Position numbers and translations under genes: made by a program | The notes under the pieces: model-generated | The model's database searches: none | Told to the model about the DNA's origin: nothing | The model's input: the letters and a program-made list of their open reading frames with translations, nothing else | Assembly: GCF_009707545.1 (NCBI RefSeq) | Contig: NZ_WLYK01000001.1 | Coordinates: forward strand, 1,488,001-1,552,000 | From: Nakamurella alba | GTDB lineage: Bacteria; Actinomycetota; Actinomycetes; Mycobacteriales; Nakamurellaceae | Length of the DNA stretch: 64,000 bases | Direction: 5' to 3' | Shown here: in pieces, positions 8,447-18,847 of the stretch | Layout: every line of letters starts with the position of its first letter | Numbering within the stretch: the first letter of the stretch is position 1

Positions 8447-10093
8447 ATGACCGAGTTGACGATCTCCGCGGACGAGATCCGCTCCGCGATCGAGAGCTAC
8501 GTCTCCGACTACGCGCCGGAGGTCAGCCGGGAAGAGGTCGGCATCGTCGCCGACACCGGTGACGGCATCGCCACGGTCGAGGGTCTGCCCTCCGCCATGG
8601 CGAACGAGCTGCTGCAGTTCCCGGGTGGTGTCCTGGGCGTGGCGCTGAACCTGGACACCCGCTCCATCGGTGCGGTCGTCCTCGGTGACGCCAACACCCT
8701 GGAGGAGGGCCAGCAGGTCACCCGCACCGGCGAGGTGCTCTCCGTGCCGGTCGGCGACGGCTTCATGGGCCGCGTCGTGAACCCGCTCGGCCAGCCGATC
8801 GACGGCCTCGGCGACATCGAGTCCGAGGGCCTGCGCGCCCTCGAGATCCAGGCCGCCTCCGTCGTGCAGCGGCAGGGCGTCGGCGAGCCGCTGCAGACCG
8901 GGATCAAGGCCATCGACGCCATGACCCCGATCGGCCGCGGCCAGCGCCAGCTGATCATCGGTGACCGCAAGACCGGCAAGACCGCGGTCTGCGTCGACAC
9001 GATCATCAACCAGAAGGCCAACTGGGAGACCGGCGACCCGAAGCAGCAGGTGCGCTGCGTCTACGTCGCCGTCGGCCAGAAGGGCACCACCATCGCCGGT
9101 GTCCGCAAGGCCCTCGAGGACTCGGGCGCCCTGGAGTACACGACCATCGTCGCGGCCCCGGCCTCCGACTCGGCCGGCTTCAAGTGGCTCGCCCCCTACA
9201 CCGGCTCGGCCATCGGCCAGCACTGGATGTACCAGGGCAAGCACGTCCTCATCGTGTTCGACGACCTGACCAAGCAGGCCGAGGCGTACCGCGCCATCTC
9301 GCTGCTGCTCCGCCGCCCGCCGGGCCGCGAGGCCTACCCGGGCGACGTCTTCTACCTGCACTCCCGTCTGCTGGAGCGCTGCGCGAAGCTGTCCGACGAG
9401 CTGGGCGCCGGTTCGATGACCGGTCTGCCGATCATCGAGACCAAGGCCAACGACGTGTCGGCGTACATCCCGACCAACGTCATCTCGATCACCGACGGCC
9501 AGTGCTTCCTGCAGTCCGACCTGTTCAACGCGGGTGTCCGGCCGGCCATCAACGTCGGCATCTCGGTCTCCCGGGTCGGCGGCGCCGCCCAGATCAAGGC
9601 CATGCGGTCGGTCTCCGGCACGCTGCGTCTGGACCTGTCGGCCTACCGCGAGCTGGAGGCCTTCGCGGCCTTCGGTTCCGACCTGGACCCGGCGTCCAAG
9701 CGGTCGCTGGAACGCGGTTCGCGACTGGTCGAGCTGCTGAAGCAGCCGCAGTACAGCCCGTTCCCGGTCGCCGAGCAGGTCGTCTCGATCTGGGCCGGCA
9801 CCCGTGGCCACCTGGACCGCGTGCCGGTCGCCGACATCCGGCGCTTCGAGGCGGACTTCCTGCAGTTCCTGCGCCACCACAGCGCCTCGCCGCTGGCCGC
9901 GATCGCCGAGTCCAAGGTGCTCTCGGACGACGTCGAGAAGACCTTGCTGTCGGCGCTGGAGGAGTTCAACTCCACCTTCACCACCTCCGACGGGACCGTC
10001 CTGGGCAAGGAGGCGGAGGCCAAGCCGCTCGACGCCGCCGCCGTCGGCCAGGAGAAGGTCCAGGTCCGCAAGCCGCCGCCGCCGAAGAAGTGA
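8447..10093 (+). CDS. atpA: ATP synthase F1 subunit alpha
   Basis: Alpha forms the regulatory nucleotide sites of the F1 hexamer. The 548 residues start at [19 protein letters not shown], the normal family N-terminus; the frame is open upstream but not alpha-like. The Walker A motif GDRKTGKT is at residues 172-179. The C-terminus carries an extra 30-40 residues ending KPPPPKK. Mycobacterial alpha subunits have a comparable extension, which suppresses ATP hydrolysis; a similar role here is inference. Confidence 0.97.
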   Translation: MTELTISADEIRSAIESYVSDYAPEVSREEVGIVADTGDGIATVEGLPSAMANELLQFPGGVLGVALNLDTRSIGAVVLGDANTLEEGQQVTRTGEVLSVPVGDGFMGRVVNPLGQPIDGLGDIESEGLRALEIQAASVVQRQGVGEPLQTGIKAIDAMTPIGRGQRQLIIGDRKTGKTAVCVDTIINQKANWETGDPKQQVRCVYVAVGQKGTTIAGVRKALEDSGALEYTTIVAAPASDSAGFKWLAPYTGSAIGQHWMYQGKHVLIVFDDLTKQAEAYRAISLLLRRPPGREAYPGDVFYLHSRLLERCAKLSDELGAGSMTGLPIIETKANDVSAYIPTNVISITDGQCFLQSDLFNAGVRPAINVGISVSRVGGAAQIKAMRSVSGTLRLDLSAYRELEAFAAFGSDLDPASKRSLERGSRLVELLKQPQYSPFPVAEQVVSIWAGTRGHLDRVPVADIRRFEADFLQFLRHHSASPLAAIAESKVLSDDVEKTLLSALEEFNSTFTTSDGTVLGKEAEAKPLDAAAVGQEKVQVRKPPPPKK

Positions 10094-10138
10094 CCGGCAT
10101 GGACACGTTCGTCATGACGCAGGGCAGGAGGTGACCGG

Positions 10139-11080
10139 ATGGCCGCACAGGTGAGGGTGCTGCGCGAACGCGTGCGTTCGGTGCGCAGCACGCAGAAGAT
10201 CACCCGCGCGCAGGAGACGATCGCCACCTCGCGCATCGCCAAGGCGCAGGCCAAGGTGCTCGCCGCTGCGCCGTACTCGGCGCAGATCACCGACGTGCTG
10301 ACCGCACTCGCCGGTGCCTCGACGCTGGACCACCCGCTGCTGACCGAGCGGGCGACCCCGAAGCGCGCCGGGATCCTGCTGATCACCTCCGACCGTGGCC
10401 TCTGCGGTGGCTACAACGTCGGCGCGATCAAGAAGGCCGAGGAGCTCGCGGCCCTGCTGCGCAACGAGGGCAAGGAGCCGGTGCTCTACGTCGTCGGGCG
10501 GAAGGGCCTGGGGTACTACACCTTCCGGCAGCGTCCGGTGGCGGCGTCGTGGACCGGCTTCTCCGAGAAGCCCGAGTACATCAACGCCGTCGACGCCTGC
10601 GAGGTGCTGTTGCCGGCGTTCCTGGCCGGCAGCGACGGGGAGGTGGAGACCGAGGAGGGCGTGATGGCCGGCATCGACGAGCTGCACCTGGTCTCGACGC
10701 ACTTCGTCTCGATGCTGACCCAGACGGCGCAGGCCCGGCGGGTCGCCCCGCTCGAGGTCGAGTACGTCGGTTCGGACAGCACCGACGCCGGTGGTCCGCT
10801 GCCGGCCTACGAGTTCGAACCGTCGCCCGACTCGCTGCTGGACTCGTTGCTGCCGAAGTACGTCACCACCCGGATCTACGCGGCCCTGCTGGACGCCGCG
10901 GCGAGCGAGTCGGCCGCCCGGCGGCAGGCCTGCAAGTCGGCGACCGACAACGCCAACGAGATCATCCGCACCCTGAGCCGGGAGGCCAACCAGGCCCGCC
11001 AGGCGCAGATCACCCAGGAGCTCACCGAGATCGTCGGTGGCGCAGATGCTCTCGCGGCCTCGAATGCCGATGAGGACTGA
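10139..11080 (+). CDS. atpG: ATP synthase F1 subunit gamma
   Basis: Gamma is the central rotor shaft inside the alpha-beta hexamer. The 313 residues begin with the conserved helix [26 protein letters not shown] and end with a matching C-terminal helix. The middle carries the Rossmann-like domain with the conserved [11 protein letters not shown] strong AGGAGGTGA ribosome site precedes the ATG. The segment [15 protein letters not shown] near 170-185 looks like the actinobacterial gamma loop, which in mycobacteria limits ATPase activity; that comparison is from memory. Confidence 0.96.
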   Translation: MAAQVRVLRERVRSVRSTQKITRAQETIATSRIAKAQAKVLAAAPYSAQITDVLTALAGASTLDHPLLTERATPKRAGILLITSDRGLCGGYNVGAIKKAEELAALLRNEGKEPVLYVVGRKGLGYYTFRQRPVAASWTGFSEKPEYINAVDACEVLLPAFLAGSDGEVETEEGVMAGIDELHLVSTHFVSMLTQTAQARRVAPLEVEYVGSDSTDAGGPLPAYEFEPSPDSLLDSLLPKYVTTRIYAALLDAAASESAARRQACKSATDNANEIIRTLSREANQARQAQITQELTEIVGGADALAASNADED

Positions 11081-11085
11081 CATGA

Positions 11086-12546
<1,461 letters not shown>

Positions 12547-12580
12547 GACTCTCGACGGATTCCCGTTCGCGGGGACCTGG

Positions 12581-12611
12581 CCGGGTCCCGGATGCACCGT
12601 CCGGGACCCGG
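12581..12611 (+). terminator. intercistronic hairpin between atpD and atpC
   Basis: CCGGGTCCCGGA (12581-12592) and TCCGGGACCCGG (12600-12611) form a perfect 12-bp stem with a 7-nt loop, 34 bp after the atpD stop. There is no T-tract. It could attenuate or stabilise the upstream mRNA. The 176-bp gap is the largest inside the atp operon. Confidence 0.6.
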
Positions 12612-12675
12612 TCACCGCCGTGCGGGTGACGGGATCGGCCCAGGGGACCGCCCGTCCACCCGCCCGATGCGGGGC

Positions 12676-12681
12676 TACACT
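12676..12681 (+). promoter_or_regulatory. possible internal promoter for atpC (-10)
   Basis: TACACT is a good TANNNT match and lies 41 nt before the atpC start, downstream of the hairpin. I see no convincing -35. Confidence 0.4.
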
Positions 12682-12722
12682 CTTCTCATTCACTCCCCAG
12701 ATGTCTGGAGGCGGAGCCATCC

Positions 12723-13115
12723 GTGGCTGAGATGCAGGTCGACCTTGTCGCTGTCGAGCGACAGATCTGGTCGGGCAAGGCGCAGATGGTCGTCGCCCGC
12801 ACCGTCGACGGCGACATCGGAGTCATGCCCGGGCACGCCCCGCTGCTGGCCGAACTGCGCGAGGGTTTCGCCGCGCGTGTCGTCGAGCCCAACGGCAACG
12901 TCATGGGTGTCGCGGTGCACGGCGGGTTCCTTTCGGTCACCAAGGCCGGCGTGACGATCCTGGCCGAGGCCGCCGAGCTGCACGACGAGATCGACGTGAC
13001 CAAGGCCCGGGCCGCGTACGACCGGGCCCTGGCCACCGGCGGCGAGTCCGCCGAGGCCGCCGCCGAACTCCGCCGCGAGCGTGCCCGCCTGCTGGCGGTC
13101 GGCGAGTCGGTCTGA
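12723..13115 (+). CDS. atpC: ATP synthase F1 subunit epsilon
   Basis: Epsilon links gamma to the c-ring and modulates ATP hydrolysis. The 130-residue protein has the N-terminal beta-sandwich with GDIGVMPGHAPLLA (about 36-49), then a C-terminal helical hairpin ending RARLLAVGESV. GTG 12723 is supported by GGAGGCGGAG just upstream. It stands apart from atpD by 176 bp with its own promoter-like box, and precedes a DUF2550 gene, as in mycobacteria. Confidence 0.95.
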   Translation: MAEMQVDLVAVERQIWSGKAQMVVARTVDGDIGVMPGHAPLLAELREGFAARVVEPNGNVMGVAVHGGFLSVTKAGVTILAEAAELHDEIDVTKARAAYDRALATGGESAEAAAELRRERARLLAVGESV

Positions 13116-13136
13116 GGCAGCGAGGGTCACGCGAGC

Positions 13137-13601
13137 ATGCAGGCACCGGAACTCATCGGACTGCTGCTGCTCGTTGCCCTCGTGCTGACCATCGCCGCGA
13201 TCGCGGTCCGACGATCGCTGCTCACCCGCTCCGGCGGGATCGACATCTGCTGGCGGACCGCCGTCACGCCCGACGGGCGCGGCTGGATCTTCGGCCAGGG
13301 CAAGTTCGACGACCGCGGACTGGTGCTCTACCGGTCCTTCTCGCCGCTGCCGCTGCCCTCGCGCGTGCTGGAGCGCGACCAGCTGGAGATCGACGGCCGC
13401 CGGTCGCCGCAGGGCGCCGAGCCCGATCTGCTGCCGGTCGGCGCGGTGATCCTGCGATGTACGGACCGGACCCGTGCGCTCGAACTGGCGCTCTCCGAGC
13501 AGGTGCTCACCGGGCTGCGCTCCTGGCTGGAGTCCGTACCGCCCCAGCAGCGCGGCCTGCGCGGCGACTCCAACGAGCGCGGCGGGCTCCGCGAGCTCTG
13601 A
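13137..13601 (+). CDS. DUF2550 membrane-anchored protein
   Basis: This 154-residue protein has one N-terminal transmembrane helix (about 5-24), then a cytoplasmic or extracytoplasmic domain rich in Arg/Asp with GIDICWRTAV and WIFGQGKFDD motifs. Its sequence and position directly after atpC match the DUF2550 family of actinobacteria. Its function is unknown. It is probably cotranscribed with atpC (21-bp gap). I see no catalytic signature. Confidence 0.85.
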   Translation: MQAPELIGLLLLVALVLTIAAIAVRRSLLTRSGGIDICWRTAVTPDGRGWIFGQGKFDDRGLVLYRSFSPLPLPSRVLERDQLEIDGRRSPQGAEPDLLPVGAVILRCTDRTRALELALSEQVLTGLRSWLESVPPQQRGLRGDSNERGGLREL

Positions 13602-13687
13602 TCCTCCCGTTCTTCCTCGACCCCGGGTGCCGCTGTGCGGACCGGGCTCGTGTGCTGTCCGGGGTATGTCGCTGACAGGGCGCCGGC

Positions 13688-14269
13688 TCAGCCGCGTTCG
13701 CCGCCCGGCTTCCACAGCACGTCGCCGTCCGGGTTCGTCACCCGGCACAGGATGAACAGCAGGTCCGACAGCCGGTTCAGGTAGGCCGGGGCCAGGCCGT
13801 TGGTGTGCTCGGGGTCGGCCTGGATCAGTGCCCACGCGCTGCGCTCCGCCCGGCGGGCGATGGTGCGCGACTGGTGCAGCAGCGCGGCGTGCATGGTGCC
13901 GCCCGGCAGGATGAACGAGTGCAGCGGCTGCAGGCCCTCGTTGTAGGTGTCGCAGTCGTTCTCGAGTCGGTCGATGTAGTCCTGGGTGATCCGCAGCTGC
14001 GGGTGGGCCGGCGGCTGGTCCGGCACCGGGGTGGCCAGATCGGCGCCCAGGTCGAACAGCTCGTTCTGCAGCCGGCGGATGGTGGTGCGCACCCGCTTCG
14101 GCATTGGCGGGCCAACCGCCAGCACCACGCCCAGCGAGGCGTTGGTCTCGTCGCAATCGGCGTACGCGACCAGCCGCGGGTCCGTCTTGTGCACCCGGGA
14201 GAAGTCGGCGAGGCCGGTCGTCCCGTCGTCGCCGGTGCGGGTGTAGATGCGGGTGAGGTGCACGGCCAT
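13688..14269 (-). CDS. cob(I)yrinic acid a,c-diamide / cob(I)alamin adenosyltransferase (PduO type)
   Basis: This enzyme transfers the adenosyl group of ATP to cob(I)alamin to make coenzyme B12. The 193-residue protein has the PduO-type signature YTRTGDDGTTGL (8-19). It also has conserved R-x-x-E residues in ARRAERSAWALI (about 146-157) that bind ATP. It lies between DUF2550 and murA on the opposite strand, the same arrangement as in mycobacteria. The gene stands alone and ends convergently with the atpC-DUF2550 transcript. The 86-bp gap has only a loose inverted repeat (ACCCCGG/CCGGGGT). Confidence 0.92.
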   Translation of the reverse strand: MAVHLTRIYTRTGDDGTTGLADFSRVHKTDPRLVAYADCDETNASLGVVLAVGPPMPKRVRTTIRRLQNELFDLGADLATPVPDQPPAHPQLRITQDYIDRLENDCDTYNEGLQPLHSFILPGGTMHAALLHQSRTIARRAERSAWALIQADPEHTNGLAPAYLNRLSDLLFILCRVTNPDGDVLWKPGGERG

Positions 14270-14326
14270 GATCCGAGCCTAGGTGCACCGGCGTGGCACG
14301 CGGCGCGGCCCCGGTCCGATCTGCCC

Positions 14327-14332
14327 TAGAGT
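14327..14332 (+). promoter_or_regulatory. -10 box, leaderless murA
   Basis: TAGAGT ends 8 nt before GTG 14341. This placement argues against the longer in-frame ATG at 14293, which lies upstream of the box. Confidence 0.55.
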
Positions 14333-14340
14333 CGCTCCCT

Positions 14341-15618
14341 GTGGTGGACGACAGTTTCCTGGTGACCGGAGGGGCCCGGCTCGAAGGAACGGTGGGCGTC
14401 GCCGGGGCGAAGAACAGCGTGCTGAAGCTGATGGCCGCCGCGTTGCTGGCCGAGGGCACCACCGTGGTCCGGAACGCACCGGACATCCTGGACGTGCCGC
14501 TGATGGGCGATGTGCTGACCGGGCTGGGCTGCTCGGTGACCATCACCGGCGACGAGGTGCGGATCGACGTCCCGGCCGAACTGTCGTACCAGGCGGATTT
14601 CCCCGCCGTGGGCCGGCTGCGGGCCTCGGTGTGCGTGCTGGGGCCGCTGATGGGCCGGTGCCGGCAGGCCCGGGTGGCGCTGCCGGGTGGTGACGCGATC
14701 GGGTCCCGCCCGCTGGACATGCACCAGAGCGGGCTGCGCGCGCTCGGCGCCCGGATGGGCATCGAGCACGGCATGGTCGTCGGCGAGGCCGACGCGCTGC
14801 ACGGCGCGCACATCAGCCTCGACTTCCCGAGCGTCGGCGCGACCGAGAACATCCTGATGGCCGCGGTGCTCGCCGCCGGGACGACGGTGATCGACAACGC
14901 CGCCCGCGAACCGGAGATCATCGACCTCGCGGTGATGCTGAACCAGATGGGCGCGCAGGTGTCGGGGGCGGGCACCGCGACCATCACCATCGATGGCGTC
15001 GACGCGTTGCACCCGACCGAGCACCGGACGGTGGGGGACCGGGTGGTCGGTGGGACCTGGGCCTACGCGGCTGCGGTCACCCGCGGATCGGTGCGGGTGC
15101 TCGGCGTCGACCCGCACCACCTGGACTCGCCGCTGGAGCGGCTCACCCAGGCCGGCGCCGTGATCGAGCGCTTCGAGGGCGGATTCTCGGTCGACATGTC
15201 GGGGCGGCCGCGGGCCGTCGACGTGGTCACCATGCCGTACCCGGGTTTCCCGACCGACCTGCAGCCGATGGCATTGGCCCTGGCGGCGGTGGCCGACGGG
15301 CACTCGCTGATCACCGAGAACGTGTTCGAGGCGCGTTTCCGGTTCGTCGACGAGCTGATCCGGATGGGCGCCGACGCCCGCACCGACGGCCACCACGCCT
15401 CGCTGCGTGGTCGCGAGCGGTTGTCCAGCGCTCCGGTCTGGGCGACCGACATCCGGGCAGGTGCCGGGCTGGTGCTGGCCGGACTGGTCGCCGAGGGCGT
15501 CACCGAGGTGCACGAGGTCGGCCACATCGACCGTGGTTACCCGCGTTTCGTCGAGGACCTGCGGGCCCTGGGCGCCGGGGTGGAGCGGATCACCGGGGAG
15601 CGGGTCGCGGGGGACTGA
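14341..15618 (+). CDS. murA: UDP-N-acetylglucosamine 1-carboxyvinyltransferase with Asp in place of the active-site Cys
   Basis: MurA transfers enolpyruvate from PEP to UDP-GlcNAc, the first committed step of peptidoglycan synthesis. The protein (425 residues from GTG 14341) shows the conserved GAKNS near 23-27 and the loop [15 protein letters not shown]. At residue 118 of this loop the usual catalytic cysteine (Cys115 in E. coli) is aspartate. This substitution is known from mycobacterial MurA and makes the enzyme insensitive to fosfomycin, which alkylates the cysteine. The start is set by the upstream -10 box; GTG 14344 is an adjacent alternative. Confidence 0.94.
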   Translation: MVDDSFLVTGGARLEGTVGVAGAKNSVLKLMAAALLAEGTTVVRNAPDILDVPLMGDVLTGLGCSVTITGDEVRIDVPAELSYQADFPAVGRLRASVCVLGPLMGRCRQARVALPGGDAIGSRPLDMHQSGLRALGARMGIEHGMVVGEADALHGAHISLDFPSVGATENILMAAVLAAGTTVIDNAAREPEIIDLAVMLNQMGAQVSGAGTATITIDGVDALHPTEHRTVGDRVVGGTWAYAAAVTRGSVRVLGVDPHHLDSPLERLTQAGAVIERFEGGFSVDMSGRPRAVDVVTMPYPGFPTDLQPMALALAAVADGHSLITENVFEARFRFVDELIRMGADARTDGHHASLRGRERLSSAPVWATDIRAGAGLVLAGLVAEGVTEVHEVGHIDRGYPRFVEDLRALGAGVERITGERVAGD

Positions 15619-15791
15619 GGCCGGCCGGCCCTGCGCGGCGTCGCCCGTGCTGGTCCGTTCGCCCGGTGGCCGGTCAGGTGTCGGGTTCTCGATGCGCGAA
15701 CCGCATCGTTGATCAGGGCTTCGCCGTCGTTCCTGCCGCCGTCGTCCCTGTCACCGTTCGCTCGAGGCCGCGGGCGGGTGGGGCTCCGCAC

Positions 15792-16850
15792 TCAGATGTC
15801 CCGGACCGTCCAGCCTGCCGCGGTGAAAGGCTTGCCGCCGCAGGCAGTGTCGGTCACCGTGGGGCCGGTGGTGCGGGTCAGCGCGAGCCGGCGCGGTGAG
15901 CCCAGCACGAGGGCGTCGATGACGGTCTCCTGCGGGGCGTTCGCGGCGGTCGACCCGAGGATCTGCACGGCGCCGGGCGCGGCAGGCGCACCGAGCTGCT
16001 GCCGCAGGTGCACGTCGGCCGCCTGCCCGGCGGGTTCGAGGTCCGCCCGGCCACGCAGCCACCTCGGTTCGATCAGCCCCTGCTGCGCGGCGTGGGCGAC
16101 CTGCAGCGCACCGACTGCCGTCAGATTGCCGTAGCTGTAGCCCCAGGGCAGCAGCAGCGCGGTGCCGGCGAACCGGTGCCCGCCGAGGTGGCTGATCTCC
16201 AGCACGGAGCCGGGGTACGCCTGCTCCAGCGCCCGGACCAGTGGCCGGCCGAGGATCGCGCAGCACCGGTCGCGCTTGCCGTTGGTGCAGACCGCGAGCA
16301 GCCATCCCGGTCCGGGTGCCTCTTGCCTCGATGAGCTCGGGTCCTGCGCTCCGGGTGCCAGGTAGTTCTCCGCGGATACCGGGCCCGTTGCAGCCGGCAC
16401 CGAGACCTGCGTGGGGTACATCGGGCCGGTCGGCCGTGCCGATTGCGGCGTCGACGGCGCGGCCGCGTGCAGCACTGCCCCGGCGGCGAGCGTCCATGGC
16501 GCGGCCGCGTGCGGCGACTGCCCGGCCGCGTGTTCCGCCGGCCCGGTGCTCCGGAGCTGGTCCAGGGTCGGGGGAGAGTCGAACTTGCGGATGCGGTGGC
16601 CGTCGGCCACGAGATGCGTGCCGGTGGAACGTCCGTCGGGTGGGCGGGTGGCGAAGACCCGGACACCCGGCATGGCCTCCAGGGCCCGGGCGCCCTCCGG
16701 TCCGTAGATGGTGGCGGTCACCTCGTCCGCCACCCTGTTCCCCCAGGCCCCGGGGGTGTGCAGCAGAACGGCGGTGGTGAAGGTGCTCGCCGTCCCCGCG
16801 GGGTCGTCGCCGGCATCGCGCGCGGCGTCCGAGCAGAGAAGGTCGGTCAT
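15792..16850 (-). CDS. sucrase/ferredoxin-like family protein
   Basis: This 352-residue protein belongs to the Suc_Fer-like family, a thioredoxin-like ferredoxin fold. It carries CTNGKRDRCC (about 190-199) and HLGGHRFAGT (about 219-228), which resemble [2Fe-2S] ligand motifs. A stretch of about 70 residues rich in Ala, Pro and Thr (about 105-175) interrupts the two halves and is probably a disordered insertion. The biochemical role of the family is not settled. It is transcribed divergently from nucS from a 71-bp gap with a -10-like box for each gene. The 173-bp gap after its 3' end (15619-15791) shows nothing I recognise. Confidence 0.82.
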   Translation of the reverse strand: MTDLLCSDAARDAGDDPAGTASTFTTAVLLHTPGAWGNRVADEVTATIYGPEGARALEAMPGVRVFATRPPDGRSTGTHLVADGHRIRKFDSPPTLDQLRSTGPAEHAAGQSPHAAAPWTLAAGAVLHAAAPSTPQSARPTGPMYPTQVSVPAATGPVSAENYLAPGAQDPSSSRQEAPGPGWLLAVCTNGKRDRCCAILGRPLVRALEQAYPGSVLEISHLGGHRFAGTALLLPWGYSYGNLTAVGALQVAHAAQQGLIEPRWLRGRADLEPAGQAADVHLRQQLGAPAAPGAVQILGSTAANAPQETVIDALVLGSPRRLALTRTTGPTVTDTACGGKPFTAAGWTVRDI

Positions 16851-16858
16851 CGTGTTCC

Positions 16859-16864
16859 AGGTTA
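16859..16864 (-). promoter_or_regulatory. -10 box for the sucrase/ferredoxin-like gene
   Basis: On the minus strand TAACCT ends 8 nt before ATG 16850, consistent with a very short or absent leader. Confidence 0.5.
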
Positions 16865-16909
16865 GGTGGCGGCGTCCCGAGCGGGTGCGGCCGGACCCGC
16901 AGCGGGCCT

Positions 16910-16915
16910 TAGGGT
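16910..16915 (+). promoter_or_regulatory. -10 box, leaderless nucS
   Basis: TAGGGT ends 6 nt before GTG 16922, the leaderless spacing. It faces away from the divergent box at 16859-16864. Confidence 0.6.
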
Positions 16916-16921
16916 GGCACG

Positions 16922-17581
16922 GTGCGACTCGTGGTGGCCCGCTGTGCCGTTGACTACGTCGGGCGGCTCACCGCCCACCTCCCGATGGCCCCCCGGCTGT
17001 TGCTGATCAAGGCGGACGGGTCGGTGTCGGTGCACGCCGACGACCGGGCCTACAAGCCGCTGAACTGGATGTCGCCGCCGTGCTGGCTGGAGGAGTCCGA
17101 GGGCACCTGGCGGGTGCAGAACAAGGCCGGCGAGCAGCTGGTGATCACCATCGAGGAGATCCTGCACGACTCCTCGCACGAGCTGGGTCAGGATCCGGGC
17201 CTGGTCAAGGACGGTGTCGAGGCGCATCTGCAGGTGCTGCTGGCCGAGCAGGTCGAGGTCCTCGGCACGGGATGGACGCTGATCCGCCGGGAGTACCCGA
17301 CCCCGGTCGGACCGGTCGACCTGCTGTGCCGGGATGCCTCCGGGGCGGTGGTCGCGGTCGAGATCAAACGGCGCGGCGAGATCGACGGTGTCGAGCAGCT
17401 GACCCGGTACCTGGACCTGCTGGGTCGGGACCCGTTGCTGGGCAACGTGACCGGGGTGTTCGCCGCCCAGCAGATCAAGCCGCAGGCCCGGACCCTCGCC
17501 GAGGACCGTGGGATCCGCTGCGTCGTACTCGACTACAACGCGATGCGCGGGATGGACGACTCCGAGGGTCGCCTGTTCTGA
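16922..17581 (+). CDS. nucS: mismatch-specific endonuclease NucS/EndoMS
   Basis: NucS cleaves both strands at mismatches such as G-T and provides non-canonical mismatch repair in actinobacteria that lack MutS/MutL. The 219-residue protein has an N-terminal DNA-binding domain ([16 protein letters not shown]). A RecB-like nuclease domain follows with catalytic residues in PVGPVDLL (Asp), VEIKRRGE (Glu-x-Lys) and QLTRYLDLL. The last residues, DSEGRLF, match the C-terminal tail that binds the beta sliding clamp. Length and motifs are those of an active enzyme. No mutS or mutL is seen in this window. Confidence 0.95.
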   Translation: MRLVVARCAVDYVGRLTAHLPMAPRLLLIKADGSVSVHADDRAYKPLNWMSPPCWLEESEGTWRVQNKAGEQLVITIEEILHDSSHELGQDPGLVKDGVEAHLQVLLAEQVEVLGTGWTLIRREYPTPVGPVDLLCRDASGAVVAVEIKRRGEIDGVEQLTRYLDLLGRDPLLGNVTGVFAAQQIKPQARTLAEDRGIRCVVLDYNAMRGMDDSEGRLF

Positions 17582-17629
17582 GCGTCGTCCGCTGCGAGCG
17601 GATCCGCCGCTGTTCGCCGACGGCGGACC

Positions 17630-17646
17630 CTGTTCCGCCGGAACAG
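17630..17646. repeat. inverted repeat after nucS
   Basis: CTGTTCC (17630-17636) and GGAACAG (17640-17646) form a perfect 7-bp stem with a 3-nt loop, between nucS and the DUF3107 gene. It could be a weak terminator or an operator. Confidence 0.45.
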
Positions 17647-17661
17647 CGGGTGGGCCTGCAC

Positions 17662-17667
17662 TAGCCT
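17662..17667 (+). promoter_or_regulatory. -10 box for the DUF3107 gene
   Basis: TAGCCT lies 47 nt before GTG 17715. It would give a leader of about 40 nt containing the ribosome site GGAAAGAGGG. Confidence 0.45.
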
Positions 17668-17714
17668 GGCTGCAGAGGCCGCGGGACGTCGGTCCGGAAC
17701 GGAAAGAGGGCAGG

Positions 17715-17939
17715 GTGGACATCAAGATCGGCGTGACCGACAGCGGCCGCGAGCTCGTGGTCGCCTCGACGGCGCAGCCCGAGGAGATCGAGAAGCAGGT
17801 GGCCGAGGCGCTGGAGAAGTCGACCAACCTGGTGCTCGTCGATGAGAAGGGCCGCCGGGTCATCGTGCCGGCCGCGCGGATCACCTACGTGGAGATCGCC
17901 CCGTCGGACACCCGCCGGGTGGGTTTCGGCAGCGCCTGA
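17715..17939 (+). CDS. DUF3107 small protein
   Basis: This 74-residue acidic protein starts at VDIKIGVTDSGRELVV and ends at RRVGFGSA, the size and sequence pattern of the actinobacterial DUF3107 family (mycobacterial 9.4-kDa protein). GTG 17715 is chosen because the family starts at DIKIGV and a ribosome site is present. It neighbours a TetR regulator, as in mycobacteria. Its function is unknown. A good terminator follows. Confidence 0.88.
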   Translation: MDIKIGVTDSGRELVVASTAQPEEIEKQVAEALEKSTNLVLVDEKGRRVIVPAARITYVEIAPSDTRRVGFGSA

Positions 17940-17958
17940 GCGCACGGAGTACCAGCAG

Positions 17959-17990
17959 GGCCGGTCGACAGTTGTCGGCCGGCCTTCTGC
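17959..17990 (+). terminator. terminator between DUF3107 and tetR
   Basis: GGCCGGTCGACA (17959-17970) pairs with TGTCGGCCGGCC (17973-17984), with one G-T pair and a tight loop, then TTCTGCGTT. It lies between convergent genes and may serve both. Confidence 0.65.
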
Positions 17991-18095
17991 GTTCCCGGTC
18001 CGGGTCGGACCTTCCGGTGACCTGACTCCTAGGTGGGGGCACGATCTGGTCGGACCCGATCCGCCTGGAGACGGGCGTTGGGCCGGCCTGCCCGC

Positions 18096-18713
18096 TCAGC
18101 CGTGCCGTGGGAAGCGGGAGATGCCCCGCCAGGCCAGGGTCGACAGCAGTTCGACGGCCTCCTCGCGGGGCACGTCCGCACCCTGCTGCAGCCAGTACCG
18201 GGCACTGACCTGCGACAGGCCGACCAGCCCGGAGGCCAGCAGGCGGCCGCGGGCCTGGTCCACCCCGGTGTCGGTGGTGATCGTCGTGGTGATGGCCTCG
18301 ATGCAGTCCCGGGTCGCGCGCTCGACGATCTCCTCGACGGCGGGCTCACCGCGGAGATCGGACTCGAAGATCAGCCGGTAGGTCTGGTCGCCGCCGGAGA
18401 CGAAGGTGAAGTAGGCCTCGACGGCGCGGTGCACGCGCTCGGTGTTGTCCTCGGTGTCGAGCAGGGCCGCTTGCACCAGGCCGACCATCTCCGAGGCGGA
18501 CTCCTGCAGCAGCGCCAGGTACAGCTCGAGCTTGGACGGGAAGTGTTGGTAGAGCACCGGTTTGCTGACACCGGCGGCATCGGCGATGCCGTCCATGCCG
18601 GCGGCGTGGTACCCCTGCGAGACGAAGATGGAGCGTGCGGCGTCGAGCAGCTGGGCGCGCCGATCGGAGCGGGACAGCCGGGTCCCCGGCCTGGTGCCGT
18701 TCGGCTGTGTCAT
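18096..18713 (-). CDS. TetR family transcriptional regulator
   Basis: This 205-residue regulator has an N-terminal helix-turn-helix domain: RRAQLLDAARSIFVSQGYHAAGMDGIADAAGVSKPVLYQHFPSKLEL, in two overlapping motifs spanning about residues 17-63. A ligand-binding helical domain follows. ATG 18713 is preferred over an in-frame start 87 bp upstream because TetR proteins rarely carry such Arg/Pro-rich extensions. The same regulator sits beside DUF3107 and DUF3152 genes in mycobacteria. Its ligand is unknown; the divergent hydrolase gene is a plausible target. Confidence 0.9.
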   Translation of the reverse strand: MTQPNGTRPGTRLSRSDRRAQLLDAARSIFVSQGYHAAGMDGIADAAGVSKPVLYQHFPSKLELYLALLQESASEMVGLVQAALLDTEDNTERVHRAVEAYFTFVSGGDQTYRLIFESDLRGEPAVEEIVERATRDCIEAITTTITTDTGVDQARGRLLASGLVGLSQVSARYWLQQGADVPREEAVELLSTLAWRGISRFPRHG

Positions 18714-18847
18714 CCGTGCTGCCTTGCTCCCGGAGTGCGCCGTCCCCGGCGGGGTGCGGCGGAGAGCCGGGCACCGGAGGCACACGATACCCATCGGCAC
18801 CGTGCGGGCCCTCGCCGTCGCGCCGCGCGGCGGGGCACGATGGACCG

